From CAZUCD01 sp964618855 (GTDB lineage Bacteria > Sumerlaeota > Sumerlaeia > SLMS01 > JANRJK01), in contig CAZUCD010000029.1 of NCBI GenBank assembly GCA_964618855.1, forward strand, positions 1 to 30,187: a stretch of DNA of 30,187 bases, in the 5' to 3' direction. Positions 1 to 9,000 of this stretch are shown here, piece after piece. The translations under genes were made by a program, and so were the position numbers. The notes under the pieces were generated by a model that saw nothing but the letters and a program-made list of their open reading frames with translations, ran no database searches and was not told the DNA's origin. Each line of letters opens with the position of its first letter. The stretch's first letter is position 1.

Positions 1-46
1 CCGATCGTGCGTGCAGCATGGTTCAGCACCTCTGACGGTCATGGAA

Positions 47-70
47 CCGCGGGGGAAATGTCCCCCGCGG
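47..70. repeat. Perfect 10-bp GC-rich hairpin
   Basis: Arms 47-56 and 61-70 are perfectly complementary (CCGCGGGGGA with TCCCCCGCGG) around an AATG loop. Identical TCATGGAACC decamers lie on both sides, 54 bp apart. No T-run follows on either strand, so a classical intrinsic terminator is not supported. A repetitive extragenic element is one possible reading. Confidence 0.55.
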
Positions 71-186
71 GGTCCCGAGTCCCCGGCGGGGATCATGGAA
101 CCTTGGGTACAAAAAATGACCGCTTCGAAGCAGTATCACGACGGTGCCCCAACCCCAACTTGAAGGGGAAGCCGAATCTCGATGGG

Positions 187-206
187 GTGTTTAGGATATT
201 AAACAC
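187..206. repeat. Short AT-rich hairpin downstream of the O-antigen ligase gene
   Basis: Arms GTGTTTA (187-193) and TAAACAC (200-206) are perfectly complementary with a 6-nt loop, about 40 nt past the stop codon of the ligase gene on the minus strand. It stands out in a very GC-rich context. There is no following T-run on the minus strand, so a role as terminator is only a guess. Confidence 0.3.
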
Positions 207-246
207 TTAACCACGGGCTGGGGTGGGCTCGTCCCGCCGGGCTGTC

Positions 247-2133
247 CTATCCCCCGGCTGCCTGCGTCCTGCGTGCCCACTCCCGGAAGTGGGGCTCCGC
301 ATCGGCCTCCCTGCCGAGTGCCTCGTACGCCAGCGCCAGTCGCGCGTGGACTTCGGTCGCGTTCAGGGAGCGCACCACGACGAGGGATTGCGCGATGGAC
401 TCCTGCCAGCGCCCCGTGCGGACGAGGTAGTCGCTGTAGGCGCTTCGGCAATCGACGTGGCCGGGCCAGATCGCGAGCGTGGCGAGGGCCGCCTCCTCGA
501 AGGCGGGGTTCGGGGCCTCCGATTGGCCAGGTGGCTGCGGGGGACGCGCGACTCGGGCAACGCGGTACTGCGTGTCGGCGAGCACGGGCCGCGCGGCGCG
601 CGCGGCCAGCCACCCCGCCAGCACGAGCACCGGCAGCATCGCGGCCGCCCTGGCCCCCGCGCCGAGCGGCAGCGACAGGCCGAGCTCGCGCGGGACCTGC
701 ATGTTCTCCAGTCCCACCCGCACGCGCAGCGGCCCGACGTGGCGCTGCACCAGAACGAGGAACGACTCGTCGCGCCCGGGGCCGCGTGTCGGGATGTGCT
801 CCGGCATCACCACGAGCAGCAGGAACGCGAGGTGCGAGACGGGGAGCTCCAGCGGGAAGCTCATCTGCATCTGCACCAACTGCGCGATGAGCATCGCCGA
901 GGCGAGCGCGAGCATGGTGCGCGTCCCCGGAGACGCCGAGCGGGAGCGGTCGCGCGCTCGCTTGAGCGCTGCGCCCACCATCGCGGCGAGCAGGAACACG
1001 CCGACGATCCCGGTCTCCGCCCACGCTTGGAGCACGTCGTTGTGCGCCGCGTTCGTCCAGGTGGAGGAGTAGCGCGCGAGCTTCGGGTCGTTCATGACGA
1101 TGGGGCTCATCGTCGCGGGATAGATGTAGGCGTGGTTGCCCGCGCCGACGCCGAGCCACGGCTGCTCGCGGATCATCTCGAGCGTGGTCAACCAGATCGC
1201 GATGCGCGTCTCGCCCCCCTCGTGCCAGCGCTGCGAGGAGAAGGCCTGGGCGAAGATGCCGCCGGTCCGCCCGTCCCCGCCGGCCCAGGCGCGGCTGCCG
1301 TGCGGGTTGGCGGGATGGTCGAGGACGAGGAAGGCGACGACTGCGGCAAAACCTGCGGCGAGGGTTCCCCACGAGCGCGCGCGCCGCCTCCACCCCATGA
1401 GGCGCGCATCGCCGCGCATCCTCCACGCGAACGCGGCGGAGGCCACGATGAGGGACAGGTTGCTGTGGACCGACCACGCGACGATCAGCGCGGCGGCGTG
1501 CAACCAGAGCGCCGCCATCGCCAGCCGTCGCCCACCCCGCCCGACGGCGAGCACGAACGACCCCAACCACGCGAGGAAACCCAGCACCAGGAAGTCCGCG
1601 ACGTGCCCGGAGTTGCCGAGCGAAGCGGCCGACACGAGGTCGCGCCAGTCCCCGAGCGTCCGGCGCACGCCGCCCCCCCACCAGCCGAAGGCGCCACCCG
1701 CATCCAGCGCGAGCGCCCACACGGCGACCACGCACGACGCGGCGCCCAGCGCGCGCGCCACCAGCAGGATCCGGTCGCGGCGACCGGCCAGGAGCGACTG
1801 CGCCATCAGCACCAGCCCAAACAGCAGCCACTCACGCCGCACATCCTCCCACGCGAGCGGCCCCGAGGACGCCCACAGGACGGACAGGGTCCTCCAGAGA
1901 ACCCATGCGAGGATGAAGCCGTTGGCCGGATGGAACTGGAGGCGGAGCGGCAGCTTGCCGAGCGCGCCCGCCAACAGCGCGGAGCCCAGGACGAGCGCCG
2001 AGAGCGCCAGGAACGCCCACTTCGGCAGCACGAAGGAATCGACCCCCGGGGGCCACACGGCAAGCGGGGCGAGGAACAGGATCGTGGCGAGGATGCGGGT
2101 TTCGATGCGGCCCGGCGGGATCGGGGTGCTCAA
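247..2133 (-). CDS. O-antigen ligase / Wzy_C family polysaccharide polymerase-ligase with TPR-like tail
   Basis: Multi-pass inner-membrane protein of 628 residues. Hydrophobic segments start at about residue 14 and run to about residue 470. A Wzy_C-type core around residues 260-470 contains GVGAGNHAYIYP at about residue 330, typical of the periplasmic loop of O-antigen ligases and related bactoprenol-linked glycan transferases. The last ~90 residues are TPR-like (repeated A/L/Y pattern, LALAYEALGREADAEPHF), a common extension in this family. The start is TTG at 2131-2133. It overlaps the TGA of the upstream reductase gene by 4 bp (TTGA) and has GGAGG 6 nt before it; no ATG fits. Family members join undecaprenyl-linked glycan to lipid A or to protein. 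The acceptor here is unknown. It is the last gene of a five-gene operon. Confidence 0.85.
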   Translation of the reverse strand: MSTPIPPGRIETRILATILFLAPLAVWPPGVDSFVLPKWAFLALSALVLGSALLAGALGKLPLRLQFHPANGFILAWVLWRTLSVLWASSGPLAWEDVRREWLLFGLVLMAQSLLAGRRDRILLVARALGAASCVVAVWALALDAGGAFGWWGGGVRRTLGDWRDLVSAASLGNSGHVADFLVLGFLAWLGSFVLAVGRGGRRLAMAALWLHAAALIVAWSVHSNLSLIVASAAFAWRMRGDARLMGWRRRARSWGTLAAGFAAVVAFLVLDHPANPHGSRAWAGGDGRTGGIFAQAFSSQRWHEGGETRIAIWLTTLEMIREQPWLGVGAGNHAYIYPATMSPIVMNDPKLARYSSTWTNAAHNDVLQAWAETGIVGVFLLAAMVGAALKRARDRSRSASPGTRTMLALASAMLIAQLVQMQMSFPLELPVSHLAFLLLVVMPEHIPTRGPGRDESFLVLVQRHVGPLRVRVGLENMQVPRELGLSLPLGAGARAAAMLPVLVLAGWLAARAARPVLADTQYRVARVARPPQPPGQSEAPNPAFEEAALATLAIWPGHVDCRSAYSDYLVRTGRWQESIAQSLVVVRSLNATEVHARLALAYEALGREADAEPHFREWARRTQAAGG

Positions 2134-3089
2134 TCCGCGCCTCCGCGGCCTTCGCCCACGGGGCAGCCAAAGTGCGCGAGGAGGTCGGCGAGGGTGCGCC
2201 CGAACGGGACCTCGGGAACCCATCCGGTCGCGGCCGTGAGGGCATCGTGGCTGCCGCGCAGCTCGGGCAGGTCCACCGGGCGCAGGCGGGCCGGGTCCAG
2301 CCGCGCCACGGCGGGGGGAAGCCCTGCAAGGGCGAGGAGCCGCTGGAGCACCTCGCCCACGGGGATCGAGCGCCCGCTCGCGATGTTGAGCGTGCGGTCC
2401 GGCAGGTCGGCCTCCGCGATCAGGCGGTAGGCGCGCACGACGTCGCGCACGTCGAGGAAGTCGCGCCTGGGGGAGAGGTCGCCGTGCAGGATCGCGTCCA
2501 GCTCCCCCCGCGCAGCCCTGGCAACCTGTTCCGCGAAGGCGGGGCACACGAACTTTGTCGTCTGTCCCGGGCCCGTGTGGCTGAAGGGGCGCGCGATGGT
2601 GAGCGACAGGCCCCGCGGGCGCGCGAGGACCCGCAGCATCTCCTCCGCAGCGAGCTTCGACGCGGCGTACGGGTTGGCGGGCCGGAGTGGCGAGCCCTCG
2701 TGAAGGGGAAGCTCCGAGGGACCGACGATGCCGTAGACCTCGCTGGTGCCGACGAAGACGAGGCGGCGCGTGCCCGCGCGCGCGAGCGCAAGCGCCGTGC
2801 GGACCCCCGCGAGGGCGTTCGCCTCCAGCGCCGCCGCGGGGTCCAGCCAACTGTCCCCCACGTGCGACCAGCCCGCGAGGTGGATGCAGGCGTCCGCGCG
2901 CGCGTGCCCCGCGACGGCCGAGGCGTCCCCCTCGTCCAGGAGGTTCGCCGCGATCAGGCGCCCGCCCTCGACCCCCTCGGCGGGCGCCTCGTGCAGCGCC
3001 GTTCCCACGACCACGTGTCCCGCGCGGACGAGTTCCGCCACGAGCCACGGCCCCACGAAGCCGGCACAGCCGGTGACAAGGATGCGCAT
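2130..3089 (-). CDS. NAD(P)-dependent nucleotide-sugar reductase/epimerase, GDP-6-deoxy-D-mannose reductase-like
   Basis: Extended SDR of 319 residues. It opens with MRILVTGCAGFVG, giving the GxxGxxG nucleotide-binding turn at residues 7-13. SEVYG (S116) and the YxxxK catalytic pair (Y141, K145) follow, and RDFLDVRDVVRAY lies further on. The last string and the overall length resemble Rmd-type reductases, which turn GDP-4-keto-6-deoxy-mannose into GDP-rhamnose. A UDP-glucose 4-epimerase or dTDP-sugar reductase cannot be excluded. The ATG is 2 nt after the stop of the upstream glycosyltransferase, and the stop overlaps the ligase TTG. It probably supplies a deoxy-sugar donor in the cytoplasm for the glycan handled by its operon partners. 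No matching 4,6-dehydratase is in the window. Confidence 0.85.
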   Translation of the reverse strand: MRILVTGCAGFVGPWLVAELVRAGHVVVGTALHEAPAEGVEGGRLIAANLLDEGDASAVAGHARADACIHLAGWSHVGDSWLDPAAALEANALAGVRTALALARAGTRRLVFVGTSEVYGIVGPSELPLHEGSPLRPANPYAASKLAAEEMLRVLARPRGLSLTIARPFSHTGPGQTTKFVCPAFAEQVARAARGELDAILHGDLSPRRDFLDVRDVVRAYRLIAEADLPDRTLNIASGRSIPVGEVLQRLLALAGLPPAVARLDPARLRPVDLPELRGSHDALTAATGWVPEVPFGRTLADLLAHFGCPVGEGRGGAD

Positions 3090-3091
3090 GT

Positions 3092-4939
3092 CTAGTTCGC
3101 CGGGGCCCCGATCGGTGGATGCGTGTCCAGGGTGACGCCAAGGAGGGTGAATCGCCTCGGCGTCGCGGTGGGGGCAACGACGAGCGTGCCGAAGGGTTCG
3201 CGCGTGGCGATGTGGGCGGTCATCTCCCATTCGTCGCCGTGGGCGTGGGAGAGCATGGCCACGGCCGAACCCGCGAGGTGGTCGTCCAGGCCGCGGCACT
3301 CGACGCGCGGCGCGATCGGCTGCTCGCCCCTTCCCAGCATGGTGACGCGCTGGAGTCCGGCGGGGGCCAGCGGCGCGAGGGGAACGCGGGCGATGGTCTC
3401 GCGCAGCGCATGCCCCGACGGGAGGAGTGCCGCGGCCTCCCGCGTGAGGTCGCGCGAGGCGAGCGCCGCATAACGGGACTCCCGGAGCGTCCCGTCCGGG
3501 GCGGCCTCCAGCAGCACGAGCGTGGCTGTTGTGGCGTCGCGCGGCGGGCCGGGGAGGAGCTCGACGCCGTCCAATTGCGCCGGGGCACCCAAGCGCGCGG
3601 ATTCCGCCTGCATCGCCATGAGGAGCGACATGCCCGGCGCAAGGTAGCGCGACTGGCCGGCCGGGTCGGGGGGATCGGGAAGGAGGAAGCGTTCGCCCGG
3701 CTTGGCGGATGCGATCCGCGCGGCGGCCTCCCGCATGACCCGCTCGTTCGGCCCGCGCGCGGAGACGAAGTCCTCCGCCCGCGCCAGCGACAGCATCGAA
3801 TGCACGAACACGACCGCCACAAGCACCGGCGCACCCACGAACCGCGCCACGCGCCACGCGGCGAACTGCGCGAACACCGAGCCCGCGAACAGCGCCTGGA
3901 AGCAGAGTCCCACGAGGAGCACGCGCGTGCCGTCCGCCGGGGAGACGGGCAGGCCCGCCATCGGCGCCAGCGAGGCCAGCACCCCGAGGGCGCACAGCAG
4001 GTATGTGCGGCGCAGACGGCTCGCCATCATCAGGAACCACGTCGTGGCGAGCCACAAGGCGCCACCCCCGGGCACCCAGTGCCCCGTGGCGAATGCCGTC
4101 CCGGGCAGCGCGAGCGCCGAGAGCATGCGGCCCATGTTCGACAGCATCTCGGGCAAGGCGAGCGGCTCCGCGCGCACGGCGTAGTAGCCCCCGACGCCCC
4201 CGAGCACGCTGGCGCGGAAGCACAGCCACGCCGCGCCGATCGCCGGCGGCAGCAGCACCAGCGCGACGTCGCCGCGCGTCCATGGGACGGGCTGGCGAAG
4301 GAGCAGGACCGCGGCGGGAATGACCACGACGAAGGCGACGGCGACCTCCTTCGACAGCAGGGCCGCCAGAAGGAGCGCGAGCGATGCGGCGACGTTGCGG
4401 ACCCCACCGTGCTCGACCCCCCGCAGCGCAAGGTGGAGCGCCCACAGCCCGAAGGCTGCGGCGAGAAGGTCCCCCCGTGCGCTGATCCAGTAGAGCGCCT
4501 CGGACTTGAGCGGACTGGCCGCAACGAGGGCCGCCGCCGCGAGCGCGCACCTGCGCCGTCCCCCCGTCAACTGCAGGGCGACCGCATGGACGGCCAGGAT
4601 CACCGCGAGGAAGGCGAGGGCGCTCGTCGCGTGCGGGCCCGCGGCAAGGCGCCCCCACAACGCGGAGTCTAGCGAGAGGCTGACGCGCGCCAGCGGCCTG
4701 TGGAATCCACCCGCGCCCCGCACGCCGGAGTTCCAGTCCCCCGCGAACGTCGCGAGCACCTCCGCCGGCGCGCGTGGCCGCAGGTGGAACCAGTCGTCCG
4801 CATGGAATCCCATCGCGAGCACCGGGAGCGACACGACGGCCCACAGGACGAGGAGTGCCGTGATGTGGCCACGGGGCGCCCCGGCCGTGGGAGCCTTCGT
4901 CGCCGCGGCCTCGACGACGATCTCCGGCCCGGCGCTCAC
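3092..4939 (-). CDS. GT39/PMT-like multi-pass glycosyltransferase (GT-C fold), putative
   Basis: Integral membrane protein of 615 residues. A first transmembrane helix at about 27-44 is followed by HADDWF (D48, D49), the acidic first-loop motif typical of GT-C enzymes that use polyprenyl-phosphate sugars. SPLKSEALYWISARGD and ALLSKEVAVAF are typical of bacterial GT39-like or TMTC-like proteins. About ten more hydrophobic segments run to residue ~380, and a soluble extracytoplasmic C-terminal part of ~230 residues follows. The start is GTG and forms a GTGA overlap with the TGA of the upstream TPR gene. No Shine-Dalgarno sequence is visible, so re-initiation by coupled ribosomes is likely. The substrate is unknown. 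Context suggests addition of sugars on the periplasmic side of the membrane. Confidence 0.75.
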   Translation of the reverse strand: MSAGPEIVVEAAATKAPTAGAPRGHITALLVLWAVVSLPVLAMGFHADDWFHLRPRAPAEVLATFAGDWNSGVRGAGGFHRPLARVSLSLDSALWGRLAAGPHATSALAFLAVILAVHAVALQLTGGRRRCALAAAALVAASPLKSEALYWISARGDLLAAAFGLWALHLALRGVEHGGVRNVAASLALLLAALLSKEVAVAFVVVIPAAVLLLRQPVPWTRGDVALVLLPPAIGAAWLCFRASVLGGVGGYYAVRAEPLALPEMLSNMGRMLSALALPGTAFATGHWVPGGGALWLATTWFLMMASRLRRTYLLCALGVLASLAPMAGLPVSPADGTRVLLVGLCFQALFAGSVFAQFAAWRVARFVGAPVLVAVVFVHSMLSLARAEDFVSARGPNERVMREAAARIASAKPGERFLLPDPPDPAGQSRYLAPGMSLLMAMQAESARLGAPAQLDGVELLPGPPRDATTATLVLLEAAPDGTLRESRYAALASRDLTREAAALLPSGHALRETIARVPLAPLAPAGLQRVTMLGRGEQPIAPRVECRGLDDHLAGSAVAMLSHAHGDEWEMTAHIATREPFGTLVVAPTATPRRFTLLGVTLDTHPPIGAPAN

Positions 4940-6012
4940 GGGCGCGCGAGGGGATCGACGGGCGAGTCGCGGCGCAGCAGCACGGCCTGCTCCAGGTCCA
5001 CGGCCCGGGCGCGGTTGTAGGCGTCGCGCGCGGCGTCGTACCTCCCCGTTCGCCAGAGCGAGACCGCATGGTCGAAGATGACGCCGACGTTGTTGGGGGC
5101 GAGCGCGGCGGCCTCGCGAAGCTCCGCCTCCGCCTCCGCGTGGAGCCCGGCCTGCGTGAAGTAGATGCCCGCCAGGTGGTGCATGCCGGCGCGGTGGCTC
5201 CCCGGCAGGCGTGCAATCTCACCGTAGATCTTCGCCGCCCGTGGCGCGTCGCCAAGGCCCTGCGCCAGCGTGCGGAGCTGGTCCATCAGGGCTGCGTTCG
5301 AGGGCTCGAGGTGCAGCCCATCGACGACGAGGCGGAGCGCCTCCTCGTCGCGGCGGTCGATGGAGGCGAGCCGGGCGAGCACGGCGATGCCCTCGGCGGA
5401 CTTCGCCATCGCGTCGCGGATGTCCTCGGTGCGCGCGGCGGCGGCGGAGGTTTCGCCATCGTCGATCAGCACGGCGGCGAGGGCGATGCGAGGCGCCGGA
5501 TCGCCGGGGAGCCCCTCGACGGCGAGCGTGAACTCGTCGCGTGCCTCGGCGCGCTCCCCGCGCGCGAGGTGGTACCGGCCGAGGAGCAGGTGCGCCATGC
5601 CCCGGTCCCCGTCCCAGAGCGCCATCTCGGAAAGGTCGAGGTAGTGCGCCTCGTATCCCGGGCACAGCCTTGCGGCCGCTTCGAGGTGCCCGCGCGCCAC
5701 GGGCAGGCGCGGATCCCCCTTCATGAGCCCGAGCGCGTCCTCCCTGAGCGATGCCGGGTCCCGGGAGGATGCTGCCCGGCGCTTCGCCTCCGCATCCAGC
5801 TTCAGCTTGGCAAACAGCATGCTGCCCGCACTCGCGCGGATGCCCGCCACGGTGCACGCGTCCCCCCCCTCGTAGAGGCCGCGCTCGATGTACTTGCGGC
5901 CCGTCTGGCGCAGGATGAAGAGCGTTCCCGCGACCCCCACGAGCACGATTGCCCACACGGGGGCCATGCGCCGCAGGTCGGCCATGAGTGCGCGCGGGGC
6001 CTGGCCGCTCAC
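4936..6012 (-). CDS. Membrane-anchored tetratricopeptide-repeat protein
   Basis: Protein of 358 residues from the GTG at 6010-6012. An N-terminal hydrophobic anchor (about residues 15-33, VWAIVLVGVAGTLFILR) is followed by a helical solenoid with TPR-like units. The clearest unit is the C-terminal MHHLAGIYFTQAGLHAEAEA, followed by a second unit containing AVSLWRTGRYDAARDAY. The GTG overlaps the TGA of the peptidase gene (GTGA) and has GGAG 8 nt upstream, whereas the internal ATG at 5985 has no Shine-Dalgarno. Its stop in turn overlaps the GTG of the glycosyltransferase. It probably acts as a periplasm-facing scaffold for the peptidase or the glycan machinery. That role is inferred from position only. 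Confidence 0.8.
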   Translation of the reverse strand: MSGQAPRALMADLRRMAPVWAIVLVGVAGTLFILRQTGRKYIERGLYEGGDACTVAGIRASAGSMLFAKLKLDAEAKRRAASSRDPASLREDALGLMKGDPRLPVARGHLEAAARLCPGYEAHYLDLSEMALWDGDRGMAHLLLGRYHLARGERAEARDEFTLAVEGLPGDPAPRIALAAVLIDDGETSAAAARTEDIRDAMAKSAEGIAVLARLASIDRRDEEALRLVVDGLHLEPSNAALMDQLRTLAQGLGDAPRAAKIYGEIARLPGSHRAGMHHLAGIYFTQAGLHAEAEAELREAAALAPNNVGVIFDHAVSLWRTGRYDAARDAYNRARAVDLEQAVLLRRDSPVDPLARP

Positions 6013-9000
6013 TTCGGCGGCTCCACGCCATAGTCCGGGGTGATCCCGCGCAGGATCGGGGTCCCCGTCGGACCCGGCGCGATCACCACGCGCCAACGCA
6101 TGAACGTCGCGCCTTCGGGCACCGCGGGGAAGCGTCCCCCGAATCCGCAGGGCACCCAGTCCCCCCACAGCGGCGTCTCCCGCGTCCCCGAGCCGAACTG
6201 CGCGGCCATCGACATGCGGGCGCCCTCCACGAGGTCCGCGCTCACGGCGAGCCGGCCGAGCGTCGTCCCCTCGACGGAGACCGGGTGGCTGACGATGGTT
6301 CCCTTCACGGGGACCAGCCGGATGCCGTAGAACTCATTGCGGGATGGCTCCCCCGTTCCTGCAAGCTCCACCAGGATGCGGCCATCGCTGGGCTGGACGC
6401 GCCCGATGTGCACCACGCCCGGGGGCGTCTTCGCGGAGGTCTTCCACTCCCCGTCGCCGCCGATTCGGTAGTTGAAGTCGCCGGAGGGCGTCGGGTCGGC
6501 CGCAAAGCTCCCGCGCTGGTCCAGGTACACGTCCACGCTCTGCGCGTCGGCATCCTCGAACGGGAGCGGGATCGACACGGCCTCGGCGCTCTCCTTCCCC
6601 GTGCACGCGAGGTATGGGATGTCCCCGATGGGCGAGAACTTGCCGTCCTCCCTGCGGAGGTCCCCCTTCTGCCCGAGGGCGTCCTGGTTGGCGACGCGGT
6701 CCGCCAGCCCCTCGAACAAATGGCCCGGCGCCGTCGGGCGATCGGCCACGCGCAGCGTCTCGTCGGGATGGAAGTCGAGGTCCGTCACGTAGCCCGCGGC
6801 TGGGAGCGCGGAGATGTGCCGCGGGTGCGCCTGGGGGTCCTTCGCCGGATTGAGCACCGGCTCGAACGTGAAGGTGAACTCGTTGTCAGCGACGCTGTTC
6901 TCGGGGAACTCGAGTTCCTCGTTGAGGACGACGCGGACGCGGTCCTGGCCCGGCTTCGCGGTCCAGTTGAACTGGATTAGGCCGCCGCCACCCGCGGGGA
7001 CGCCCTTGGGCGCGATCGAGTGCAGGAGCTCCTCGCGCGAGGATGGCCCCTCGGCATACACCGTGACCGTCGCCGGATGTTCGAAGGGGACGATGCTGTT
7101 GTCGTTTCTCCACGCGATCGCGCACTGGGCCACGTCGCCGGGGAAGACGAGCCTCGTGCTCTGCTCGGCCGTGGAAGGTACAAACGTCAGGTTCGGTCCC
7201 GCCGTGCAGTTGACGTTCGCGCAGGCCGAGTTGTTCGAAGGGTCGGCGTCGGTCAGGCCGTCGAAGAGAACGACCTCGACGCAGGCCGGGCGTTCCCCCA
7301 CCGGGAAGCCCGAGTTCGGGTCGAGTCGGAGCGTGGTGCGCCACGACTCGCCCGGCTGGAGGGGCGGCGGCTCCTGGTCGGCGAGCGCGACCGCGCTGCG
7401 CTGCAGGAAGCCCGGCTCGCCCGCCACGTCCTTGTAGAGGTTCAGCCGGTACCTGTTCACGGGCATGTCGCCCGTGTTCATCACCGTCACGTCGAAGTAC
7501 ATCGTCTGGCCCACGGGCGTCGAGGCATCGACGGGCGCGAAGGAGCCGCCGACGATGGCCAGGTCCGGGCGCGACGGGACCTCCGCCGTGAAGTACGCCT
7601 GCGCGAGCGTCTCGCTCGTGCGCGTGTCGTCCTCCGTCACGTCGAGCCGCAGCGGCAGCCTTCCCGCGTTGAGCTTCGCGTTGCAGAGGAAGACGAGGCT
7701 GGTCGTCGAGCCGGGCTCCATGGTCGAAAGCGCCTTCGCCGTCTCGATCATGGAGGGTGGTTCGGTGTCGAGGCGGTAGAGCATCGCGCGCCCCCCGTGG
7801 ACCGGGTCGAGCGAGCGGTTGAAGACGGGGACGGTGATGCGCGCGGACGGCGCCGCGTCGCCGCGCTGGATCGTGAGTTGGCTCATGTTGATGACGAGGG
7901 GATCGAGCGGGCTTTCGATGCCCATCATCCGCAGGGGCGCGGAGGCCATCGGGGGATGCTCCCGCCGGACGTCCCATGCCGAGTAGACCTGCACCTCGAT
8001 CTCGCGAAGCTCATCCTCCAACATCATCGGAAACTCGAAGGTGACCTCCTCACCCGCGCCGATGTCGAAGACCTTGGAGGCGAGGTCCTGCTTGCGATGC
8101 TTGTCGCGGACGAACAGGCGCAGGCCGGCGAAGTCGCGCGCCTCGTTGTTCTGCACGATCACGACGGGGTCGATGGGCGCATCGGCGGGGCCCTCGATGA
8201 TGTCGTACTCCCAGCCGACCTCGAACCGCGAGGCCCGCACGGAGAGCGGCGCCTCTCCCATCGCCGTCCTGCCATCGCCGTCCCAGACGGTCGCCTGGAC
8301 GATGTGGCCGCCCTGCGGCGTGTTGCGCGGGATCACGAGGTCGGCCTTGAACCTGCCCTTTTTCACCGGGACCTCGACGGGCACGCCGACCAGCCTGCGC
8401 CCCGCATCGTACAGCGCCACCGAAGCCGTCCCCTTCTTCACCAGCAGCGTCGAGCCGGAGACCTGGAACGTCTCCTCCTCGACCGCGGGGATGGGATCCG
8501 TGGGGACCTTGAGCTCGACGCCGGAGGGCGGGCTCGGAAGCCGCATGCCGGGATCGCCCAGCAGCAGGTACTGGTTCGTCACGTAGGAGGTGGTGCGGTC
8601 GAGCAGGTAGCCGATCTTCGAGTAGAGCGAGAGCGCCCCCGTGCGCCTGTGCCCCGCGTGGAAGTAGCCGTCGTAGTAGCGCCCAAGGACGAAGCGGTGC
8701 TCGAACGACGACGTGCCCGCGATGGGTGCCCAGATCGAGATCGCGCCACCCTTAGGGTCGCGCTGCAGGTACTCGCCGAGGCTCGTCTTCACGGGTTCCA
8801 CGGGGTAGTCGATCCACGCCGTGTCGCAGGACGCTATCAGCAGGACGGGCTCGCGTGGGCCGTGGTCGATGTAGGGGAGGTCGCGCAGGTGCAGGAGCCG
8901 CTCGTGCGACCAGACGTTGGGCCCCCCGTGGCCGAAGTAGTTGGCGAAGAACACGCCGGCGCTCAGCTCGCGCAGCAGGGCATTCGTCGCCGCCGTGCTG

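Larger units (their letters stand above)
1..246. other. Non-coding end of window, downstream of the glycan operon
   Basis: No credible gene is visible here. The stretch contains a GC-rich hairpin (47-70) flanked by two copies of the 10-mer TCATGGAACC (39-48 and 93-102), and an AT-rich hairpin (187-206). The short open frames carry no recognisable protein signature. It lies 3' of the ligase gene, so the hairpins may contribute to transcript termination or stability, but neither is followed by a clear T-run on the minus strand. Confidence 0.5.

Noticed and set aside
2130..5255. A 1041-codon minus-strand frame spanning the reductase and glycosyltransferase
   Set aside because: Only the last 319 codons form a real protein (the reductase). 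The rest is the wrong frame of the glycosyltransferase and TPR genes.
6009..6300. Possible type IX secretion C-terminal domain on the C25 peptidase
   Set aside because: The end (RGITPDYGVEPPK) lacks the usual Gly- and Lys-rich sorting pattern, so it was not called.
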